Part shown: one piece after another, positions 6,049 to 11,366 of the stretch
Numbering within the stretch: the stretch's first letter is position 1
Layout: every line of letters begins with the position of its first letter
From: Desulfobacterales bacterium C00003060
GTDB taxonomy: Bacteria; Desulfobacterota; Desulfobacteria; Desulfobacterales; C00003060
Length of the DNA stretch: 11,366 nucleotides
Direction of reading: 5' to 3'
Assembly (NCBI GenBank): GCA_001751085.1
Contig: MAXP01000111.1
Span: 3,435 to 14,800, forward strand
Position numbers and translations under genes: made by a program
The notes under the pieces: generated by a model
What the model saw: only the letters and a program-made list of their open reading frames with translations
Databases searched by the model: none
What the model was told of the DNA's origin: nothing

Positions 6049-7137
6049 CTATAATTGTGTTGCTTTGAGCTTTAAACTTTGACTTCCACCTTTCTTCTTG
6101 CGAAACGCCATAGCCACCACTGCCGCAAAAATCATGCCTATCAATACAGCAATTTTACCTTGAAACGTGGGACCAGCAGAGGTACTCCCGAGTACCCAAA
6201 CATATACCAAACCGCCACCGACGAGCATGCCTAAAGTTGTTACACCAGCATCCACATCGCCCTGCCCAGCCTTTATCAACTGCCTGAAGGGGCACCCGTC
6301 AATGAGTATGGAGACAAAGCCCACCAATGCCATGGCCAAAAAAGTCCATCCATGGCTCAAATGGGATGCAGGCTGTGCGTTCATCCCCCATCTGAACTGA
6401 CCCAAGAGGATACTGAAGATCAGAGCCACCAGGAAGGCGGTTATAACGCCGTTCAGCAGAGTCCTCTCTCTGACCAGAAGAAAATTGCGTACCCCCCCGG
6501 TGATACATAGCCCTGATTTCTGGGCAAACGCACCGATAGCAAGCCCTATCAACAGGGATATTGGCAAGGGGGCATGCCAGGCAGCCGGCCCTTTCTGTCC
6601 TGCCTTGATAAAGGAAGGATTTAGAAACAGAAAAACGAGGAGGAGAAAAGTGAACAGAGGAATAACAAAACCATTTATCCGGGGAAGCTCCTCATCCCTG
6701 GGCAATGCAAACCCCCCTTTGATATATCTAACACCCACCCATACGCCAAAGACAAGGCCCACGGTGGCCGCAATCGCAGTCAGGTCGCCAGCCGATAAAC
6801 GCAGAAACATCTTGATTGGACAGCCGATAAAAACAGTACAGCCCACAATGAGAAAGAAACCCATGAAAAACCGAATCACAGGGGCCGAGCCTCCTCTTAC
6901 TCGAAACCGACGTGTTTTTGTGGCCATAAGCGTTGATCCCAGTACAAACCCTATGAGTTCCGGCCGCAGGTAGCTCATTCGAATGTTTTTGTGGAGCTGT
7001 AATGCCCCTGCGATGTTTTCGATAAAACAGGACACGCAGATTCCGGAGTTTGCGGGATTGCCAAGATAGACCAGCAAGACCCCGCCAAGTCCCAACAAGG
7101 CACCGGTTATAATAGAGACATCAATGATCCTACGCAC
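6049..7137 (-). CDS. YedE/YeeE-family transporter (putative selenium or thiosulfate transporter)
   Basis: A polytopic membrane protein of 362 residues with two related halves. Conserved cysteine-centred motifs are visible: GICVSC (C34, C37), VGCTVFIGCPIKMF (C100, C106), KSGLCITGG (C211) and DGCPFRQL (C282). In the YeeE/TsuA thiosulfate transporters such cysteines line the substrate path, and the YedE branch is annotated as a putative selenium transporter because it lies next to selenium genes. The two GCP(I/F)-K/R motifs and the length of about 360 favour the YedE branch. The start is GTG at 7137, with GGAGG 8 bases upstream. It is the last gene of the six-gene operon, 53 bases after the TPR gene; unrelated repeat DNA follows. 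The DUF3343 protein in the same window belongs to a family often found beside YedE. Family sure; S versus Se not decided. Confidence 0.85.
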   Translation of the reverse strand: MRRIIDVSIITGALLGLGGVLLVYLGNPANSGICVSCFIENIAGALQLHKNIRMSYLRPELIGFVLGSTLMATKTRRFRVRGGSAPVIRFFMGFFLIVGCTVFIGCPIKMFLRLSAGDLTAIAATVGLVFGVWVGVRYIKGGFALPRDEELPRINGFVIPLFTFLLLVFLFLNPSFIKAGQKGPAAWHAPLPISLLIGLAIGAFAQKSGLCITGGVRNFLLVRERTLLNGVITAFLVALIFSILLGQFRWGMNAQPASHLSHGWTFLAMALVGFVSILIDGCPFRQLIKAGQGDVDAGVTTLGMLVGGGLVYVWVLGSTSAGPTFQGKIAVLIGMIFAAVVAMAFRKKKGGSQSLKLKATQL

Positions 7138-7190
7138 CTGAACTTGCCTCCGCTACGCTGTGCAATTGGACAACTTCTGAGACGTCTTGA

Positions 7191-7724
7191 TCACTCACAT
7201 CCTCCAGCCAATCTGCTCTGAAGATAGTAGACATCTTTTAACGCCTTCCTGACTTCCTTGTCTTTGGGCTTCAGCGCCTTTTCCCGGCTGAACTTCTCTC
7301 TGCCTTCTGTCACGAGCTTCTTGATTTCGTTTCCGATAAACAGAGGCGTTCTTTCATCCACATAGTCCGCTTCCATCTCCACTGCTCGGCGGTAGTTGTG
7401 GATGGTCTCTCGCAATTCCCCCTGCTCAAGATACAACTGCGCCAGATACACATAGGACAGGGAATTTTCGGGATATTTCTTGATGATCGTTTCCAACTTG
7501 GCCATAGCTTCCGGATAATGCCCTTGTTCCTTAAGGGAAACCACCTCCTCGTATATCTTCTTATCCATTTCCATTTGTAAAGCGTAAGAGTCCTCCCCCC
7601 CCTTTGCCACCCCCTCGGCGTTGTCATGTCGTCTCGTGATCATCTCCTGATTTGCCAACATACCTACGGTTATCAGGGTCAATCCCGCTATGGCAGCTAT
7701 GCTCAATTTGTCCAGCCAGTCCAC
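7191..7724 (-). CDS. Membrane-anchored TPR protein
   Basis: About 177 residues. One hydrophobic segment (about 8-24, SIAAIAGLTLITVGMLA) near the N-terminus has no cleavage site, so it is probably an anchor with the rest in the periplasm. Residues about 54-121 form two TPR-like repeats (EQGHYPEAMAKLETIIKKYPEN, then YVYLAQLYLEQGELRETI-YRRAVE), a protein-protein interaction fold. The tail is highly charged and rich in lysine. The frame is open back to a TTG at 7772, which would overlap the beta-helix gene by 41 bases; I chose the GTG at 7724, just past that gene's stop, because it puts the membrane segment at the very N-terminus. Neither start has a strong ribosome binding site. It lies between the beta-helix and yedE-like genes and may scaffold the complex. 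The exact role is unknown. Confidence 0.7.
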   Translation of the reverse strand: MDWLDKLSIAAIAGLTLITVGMLANQEMITRRHDNAEGVAKGGEDSYALQMEMDKKIYEEVVSLKEQGHYPEAMAKLETIIKKYPENSLSYVYLAQLYLEQGELRETIHNYRRAVEMEADYVDERTPLFIGNEIKKLVTEGREKFSREKALKPKDKEVRKALKDVYYLQSRLAGGCE

Positions 7725-7731
7725 TATCTGT

Positions 7732-8715
7732 TCACCATGGTATCCCTGCCCCTTCAATAGGGGAAACAGCAAAACCAGAAAAGTCTATTCTGCCCAGAGT
7801 TTCATCCTCGTCTCTGTCCCACATCAAGCCTTTGATTTTCTTTTCGTCTGTGGTGCCCCACCAGTTATGGTGGACACCCAGATCCCATGTCTGACCTTCC
7901 ATGAGAGCGATATTATACTTCTTGTTGTCAGCGATATTGTTCTCACTGATCCTGAAGCCTTGCGTTATCCAAAGTATTATCCCCTTGCCATTATGGACGA
8001 TATTGTTATATCTCACATAAGCGGATAATGCATTTTTTCCATAGATACCAAAAAAATTGTTGTCACTGATCTGATTATGACTGATCATGGTAATTGAATC
8101 CTTACCACACAAAACACCCCCACCATTTCCGGTGACCCGATTATAAAGTATCGTCATCGTGCCCTTTGTCTCGAATTCTTTCACGGTTTTGTGGCCAATA
8201 GATACTCCATTATCATGCAAATAGCAGTTGACGACAGCTACCTGACCTCCATGGCCGTGGACCGAAGTGTGCCCATAGCTGATCTCACAATATTCCAAGA
8301 TATTATTCTTACTGTCCAACAGATTGATCGCTCCCCAATCTGCGACATGGGGGGATTGCTCAGCAGAGGTAAAGAGGATCATCTTGTCCTTGGTGCCCTG
8401 TGCAAGTATTTTTCCCCTGATAATCAATTCGGCCCGAGGAAAATGCTGCATCTTGTCCTCCACATAGAGATTATCAGGGCCATTTGCCTCTATCTTCACG
8501 AACTTGACCACAGTTCCCGGCATTATGGTTAATGTGGCACATCGAGCTATCTCCACATCACCCCGAATAACGACCTCTTTCTCCCAGATAGTATCACCTT
8601 GAACAACGCCCTTTTCTATTACCAGTGGCTTTCCTAAAACAGGACTGATTAACCAAAAAAACAGGGCCATTCCCAAAGAGGGGAATAAAATGCCTTTTGT
8701 CAGAGCTCTCCTCAT
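7732..8715 (-). CDS. Secreted parallel beta-helix (NosD-like) protein
   Basis: A 327-residue protein with a signal peptide (1-28: basic start, hydrophobic 10-27, likely cut after SPVLG). The mature part shows right-handed parallel beta-helix repeats: the opening LTIMPGTVVKF, many N-x-I/V turns (NNILEYCEISYG, NCYLHDNG, ILYNRVTGNGGG, ISHNQISDN, VRYNNIVHNGKG, ISENNIADN) and the closing HNWWGTTDEKKI cap typical of such proteins. Relatives include NosD, which helps deliver copper to nitrous oxide reductase, and many carbohydrate-active folds; no catalytic motif is visible. ATG at 8715 follows the TAG of the PhnD-like gene by 2 bases, with AGGAAG inside that gene as ribosome binding site. It probably acts in the periplasm with the binding protein. 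A metal-handling role is inference only. Confidence 0.8.
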   Translation of the reverse strand: MRRALTKGILFPSLGMALFFWLISPVLGKPLVIEKGVVQGDTIWEKEVVIRGDVEIARCATLTIMPGTVVKFVKIEANGPDNLYVEDKMQHFPRAELIIRGKILAQGTKDKMILFTSAEQSPHVADWGAINLLDSKNNILEYCEISYGHTSVHGHGGQVAVVNCYLHDNGVSIGHKTVKEFETKGTMTILYNRVTGNGGGVLCGKDSITMISHNQISDNNFFGIYGKNALSAYVRYNNIVHNGKGIILWITQGFRISENNIADNKKYNIALMEGQTWDLGVHHNWWGTTDEKKIKGLMWDRDEDETLGRIDFSGFAVSPIEGAGIPW

Positions 8716-8717
8716 CC

Positions 8718-9635
8718 CTAATACTTCCTATAAGGCGCCATATTGCACCGCTTCAGCCGCTCGCGAACAGCATCGTATTCCCTGTCATCGGCTTCTACGA
8801 ATCCATCTATCCATGCGCTGTCGCAAACCCTTAGTACCTCGCCATCTACTAACACCGTCTCATCTTTCCTGAGATCCAGAAGGATCTCCTTCACCTCTTG
8901 AGCCAGGCCAGTATCCACGTGTGGCATAACCCCCATTGTGCAGTAAGGCATAGGGATAGTCTCGGCTATGATGTTGAAATCATCTATGTTGATCTTACCC
9001 TCTTCAGCCATCAGGTCCAGGTCCAAGCGGGGTGCTGTTCCCAAATCGTAGGCCCCGAAGAGCACACCATAGATTATCTTTTCGTGCTTGAAGGAACCCC
9101 AGGGGATGGCGTAATAGGCCAAGTCTTCCTCTGGATCAAATCCGTTTTCCAGCATGAGCGCGTACTGAGCCATGTAACCGAACGGGGCCAGGGCAGGACC
9201 GAATATCATGGTCTTTCCTCGCATATCGTCAAAAGTCTTAATGCCGTTTTTTTTCAGGGCAATGATGGTGCCCGTGTCCCGATGGCCATGCCTTCCCCTT
9301 ACCTCAGTCGCTAAGAGTTCGAACCCGTACTCCTTCTTGAATATGATAGGGAGTATGGAATTGGTATGGGCAAACTCCACCTCTTTCTTTCTAACCAAGT
9401 CCTCAAAATCGTACGTGTTCACCAATACTGATTCGAATTTTCGTCCCGTCTTCTCACTGAGATAGGCAGTTATCGGCTCGAATCTCGCCTTGGTTTCCGG
9501 TATGCTATTACAAATCATGTAGCCGATTCGTATGGCCTTCTCTTCCTCACCCGAAGCGCCACGTTCTTTGCTGCCGCAGCCCGCAAGTAAGGATGCTATC
9601 ACCAATAGCATCAAGAAAGGGTACTTGTTGTTCAT
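8718..9635 (-). CDS. PhnD-type periplasmic substrate-binding lipoprotein
   Basis: 305 residues. A lipoprotein signal peptide ends at LLAGC, with C20 as lipidated cysteine. The mature domain follows the PhnD/SsuA/transferrin-like type II binding fold: IRIGYMICNSIPETKARFEPITAYLSEKTG (about 35-64), EVEFAHTNS (85-93, first substrate loop), TFDDMRGKTMIFGP (134-147), and HEKIIYGVLFGAYDLGTAP (184-201). PhnD relatives bind phosphonates, phosphite or arsenite (AioX); the ligand here is unknown. The start at 9635 is chosen over an in-frame ATG at 9653 because it gives a standard signal peptide and has AGAGG 4 bases upstream. The gene sits 43 bases after the secreted TPR gene and 2 bases before the beta-helix gene. 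No ABC permease or ATPase gene is next to it, so it may serve a sensor, the YedE-like transporter, or a distant ABC system. Confidence 0.85.
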   Translation of the reverse strand: MNNKYPFLMLLVIASLLAGCGSKERGASGEEEKAIRIGYMICNSIPETKARFEPITAYLSEKTGRKFESVLVNTYDFEDLVRKKEVEFAHTNSILPIIFKKEYGFELLATEVRGRHGHRDTGTIIALKKNGIKTFDDMRGKTMIFGPALAPFGYMAQYALMLENGFDPEEDLAYYAIPWGSFKHEKIIYGVLFGAYDLGTAPRLDLDLMAEEGKINIDDFNIIAETIPMPYCTMGVMPHVDTGLAQEVKEILLDLRKDETVLVDGEVLRVCDSAWIDGFVEADDREYDAVRERLKRCNMAPYRKY

Positions 9636-9678
9636 GGACCTCTTACCCTCCATTAGTAGTCAGCTCAACGGCATCTAT

Positions 9679-10173
9679 CTACTCACCACTGACCAATTCG
9701 AGTTCCTTGTCTATCTTCTCAAGTTCAGCGGTAACCGCCGCAAGAGACTTGGCCTTCTCCAGTTCACTCTCGGCCTTTTCAGGCAGCCTCATCTTTTCAT
9801 AAAGAACAGACAGGTGTACATGGACCATCACATCCTGTTCGTCGATCGCCACTGCCTTATTAAGATATTCTGAGGCCTCCTTGTATCTTTCCATGCGGAT
9901 GAGCACAATGCCCAATCCATCCAGGGCATCAAAATTCAGGGGATCCCTCTCCAGTATGTATCTGAGTTCTCCTTCAGCCTCCTCAAGTTTGTTGGTTCGA
10001 TAAAGGGCCATGGCCAATCCATTGCGGGGAGCCGGGTCGTCCGGGGTCATATATAGCAACAGTCTATACTGCATGATCTGCGCTGCGTTGGGGAGTTCTG
10101 ATCTGTCCCCATGGCCCCAGGTATGCCCTGTCCAAACCAGGCACAGAATAAGCGTGAGCAATAGCTTTTTCAT
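9679..10173 (-). CDS. Secreted TPR protein
   Basis: 164 residues from the ATG at 10173. A clear signal peptide (MKKLLLTLILCLVWTGHTWG) is probably cut before HGDRSEL. The mature part carries about three TPR repeats (about 47-80, 81-114 and 115-148) with typical GLAMALYRTNKLEEAEGELRY and ALDGLGIVLIRMERYKEASEYL helices, then a charged C-terminal helix. The start was chosen because the ATG overlaps the stop of the NicO-like gene by one base (TGATG), a classic coupling arrangement, and gives a perfect signal peptide; the frame continues 13 codons further upstream. It is probably a periplasmic adaptor for the metal transporter or the binding protein. No catalytic residues are visible. Confidence 0.8.
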   Translation of the reverse strand: MKKLLLTLILCLVWTGHTWGHGDRSELPNAAQIMQYRLLLYMTPDDPAPRNGLAMALYRTNKLEEAEGELRYILERDPLNFDALDGLGIVLIRMERYKEASEYLNKAVAIDEQDVMVHVHLSVLYEKMRLPEKAESELEKAKSLAAVTAELEKIDKELELVSGE

Positions 10174-11210
10174 CAGATTAGATGCCTTACAGAAGAAACC
10201 AGAGTCAGGCATCCTATAAAGGTTACGAGTGCGGCGCCGCCAATAGCCACCTTCCTGGCAAACCGCTTGGCATCCAAGAAACGGCTGGCGAAGCTGCCTG
10301 CACTTACGACTGCAATGCCTATGGCTATCAAGACCGCTGCCAGTCCAAGACTAAACAGCAGGATATACGTGAGCCCCTCTCCGAGTCGGCCGGCGCCCAC
10401 CGCGGCCAGCAGGATTGCTATGGCCGCTGGACAGGGGACCAACCCCCCGGAGACACCCAAGAGGAAAAGCTGCCAAAAACTCACCCTTTTCCCCTCACGC
10501 ATATCAACGCTGTGCGGATTATTGCCATGGTCATGGTTGTGAGGATGCACGTGCGTATGTGAACTGCTGTGAGTTGCAAGATCGTGCCCCTCACGATGGT
10601 TATGCTCCCCGTCATGCTCATGGCTATGGTCATGTGGATGACTGTGGCCCTCTGAGGACTCGTCGTTATGTGTATGGTCGTGGTCGTGTGAATGCCCATG
10701 GCTATGGTCTCCATGGTCGTGGCTGTGTGAATGGAGATCGCCATGAATCTCTAAGTGATGCCCTTCATGATAATGATGGTGGTCGTGGTCTTCTTCGTGA
10801 TGGTGGTCATGGGGATGACTGTGGCTCTGCAACGGATCGTGGCTATGAGAGTGTCCATGGCCGTGATCGTGTGAATGGAAATGGAAAGGCTCCCTGCCCC
10901 TAATCCTCTGCACGAGCATCCATATTCCTACTGCAAGGATCATAAGACCAGCCACGATCCCTAAATATCCATGCAGGGCTTCCTCGGTTAAGGTTATTCT
11001 TGTAGAGGCGACCTTGGCTGCGATGGCCAAAAGGATAACGCTGAGTGTATGAGTTAGGGTAACTACAAGACCAAGAACTACAGCGTCCATTTTCCTCCCT
11101 TTGGAGCCTATTAGATAGGCCGCTACCACTGTTTTCCCATGGCCGGGCTCCAGGGCATGCAAACCACCAAGCAGGGTGGCTGTCAAGTAGTAGATCAGAT
11201 TCACCTGCAT
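10173..11210 (-). CDS. NicO/RcnA-family Ni/Co transporter with giant His-rich loop
   Basis: 345 residues. Six or so membrane segments are split by a cytoplasmic or periplasmic loop of extreme composition. The first half holds the family signature HALEPGHGKT (18-27), then segments at about 43-65 and 81-100. Residues 110-233 contain 50 histidines among 124 residues, mostly as H-S/D/G-H dipeptides. The second half begins GVSGGLVPCPAAIAI (252-266) and ends in three more segments. NicO/RcnA proteins move nickel or cobalt, usually outward; typical His loops are shorter, so this one may also buffer metal. The ATG at 11210 has AGGAGG 8 bases upstream. It is the first gene of the six-gene operon. An uptake direction or another divalent metal is possible. 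The family is sure; the metal is inferred. Confidence 0.88.
   Translation of the reverse strand: MQVNLIYYLTATLLGGLHALEPGHGKTVVAAYLIGSKGRKMDAVVLGLVVTLTHTLSVILLAIAAKVASTRITLTEEALHGYLGIVAGLMILAVGIWMLVQRIRGREPFHFHSHDHGHGHSHSHDPLQSHSHPHDHHHEEDHDHHHYHEGHHLEIHGDLHSHSHDHGDHSHGHSHDHDHTHNDESSEGHSHPHDHSHEHDGEHNHREGHDLATHSSSHTHVHPHNHDHGNNPHSVDMREGKRVSFWQLFLLGVSGGLVPCPAAIAILLAAVGAGRLGEGLTYILLFSLGLAAVLIAIGIAVVSAGSFASRFLDAKRFARKVAIGGAALVTFIGCLTLVSSVRHLI
10512..10883 (-). repeat. Low-complexity coding region for the His-rich loop
   Basis: CAT/CAC codons alternate with AGT, GAC and GGC for 124 codons, giving an imperfect tandem texture in the DNA (GGTCATGG-like words on the plus strand). It is coding, in frame, and prone to length change by slippage. 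Confidence 0.8.
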
Positions 11211-11230
11211 GAAAAGATCCTCCTGTTTTT

Positions 11231-11251
11231 GTCACTGGTCATTTGTCAAAG
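11231..11251 (+). repeat. Short heptamer array, GTCANNN x3
   Basis: GTCACTG, GTCATTT, GTCAAAG in register, between the NicO-like ribosome binding site and the 20-bp repeat. It covers the 5' untranslated region of the operon. Confidence 0.5.
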
Positions 11252-11270
11252 CCGGCATCCTTCATTGACC

Positions 11271-11290
11271 AGTTTACACTTTTTTCGAAA
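11271..11290 (-). repeat. 20-bp perfect inverted repeat, right copy
   Basis: Exact reverse complement of 41-60. It lies about 60-80 bases upstream of the NicO-like start, where a promoter or operator would be expected; read on the minus strand its end TAAACT could serve as a weak -10 box, but no good -35 accompanies it. Confidence 0.75.
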
Positions 11291-11328
11291 AAGCGTGTGT
11301 TATCGAATTGAATGGCGATGTCCAAACT

Positions 11329-11349
11329 GGAAATTCGAAATTTGAAATT
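11329..11349 (+). repeat. Short heptamer array, NGAAATT x3
   Basis: GGAAATT, CGAAATT, TGAAATT in register near the right end of the window. Confidence 0.6.
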
Positions 11350-11366
11350 AGGTAACGCATCTACAT

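Noticed and set aside
7138..7193. TGA of the membrane TPR gene read as selenocysteine, because the frame stays open for about 25 codons
   Set aside because: The downstream frame overlaps the yedE-like start, looks unlike protein, and no SECIS-like hairpin is evident.
10501..10890. Repetitive DNA that could suggest a CRISPR array or tandem repeat locus
   Set aside because: The repetition is irregular, has no constant repeat/spacer lengths and is explained by His-rich coding sequence in frame.

Overview
The window looks like chromosomal DNA of an anaerobic bacterium, most likely a member of the Desulfobacterota (former Deltaproteobacteria) or a similar sulfur-metabolising lineage. This is inferred from the gene content: a YedE-type sulfur/selenium transporter, a DUF3343 Se/S-carrier-like protein, a His-rich NicO metal transporter and NosD-like and TPR periplasmic proteins. 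The intergenic DNA, rich in short heptamer arrays and 'cacgaaa' palindromic elements, fits the same guess. No rRNA or universal marker is present, so the placement is tentative. All ten supported genes are on the minus strand and read from right to left.

Right block (6049-11210): a tight six-gene operon. In transcription order it encodes a NicO/RcnA-like Ni/Co transporter with a huge histidine loop, a secreted TPR protein (start/stop overlap), a PhnD-type substrate-binding lipoprotein, a secreted parallel beta-helix protein (2-nt gap), a membrane-anchored TPR protein and a YedE/YeeE transporter. Four of the six products act outside or at the face of the inner membrane, and the other two are multi-spanning transporters. 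The set looks like an envelope system for acquiring or handling a metal and/or a sulfur or selenium compound. No ABC permease or ATPase accompanies the binding protein.

Middle gap (5229-6048): about 820 bases without a credible gene. It holds four arrays of tandem heptamers with different consensus sequences, one complete ~160-bp palindromic element and two half copies.

Left block (424-5222): an MFS transporter and a threonine-synthase-like PLP enzyme with an N-terminal zinc ribbon form one unit. After a ~390-base repeat-bearing gap come a class III (glutamate-1-semialdehyde-aminomutase-like) PLP enzyme and, immediately at its stop codon, a DUF3343 protein with an unrecognised cysteine-containing C-terminal domain. 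Two PLP enzymes, a carrier-like protein and a transporter suggest a small amino-acid-type pathway, possibly involving sulfur or selenium; its substrate cannot be read from the sequence.

Left end (1-423) and right end (11211-11366): non-coding, with more heptamer arrays. A perfect 20-bp inverted repeat lies near the two ends (41-60 and 11271-11290). The aminotransferase-DUF3343 pair is also bracketed by a 43-bp direct repeat and a 21-bp inverted repeat.
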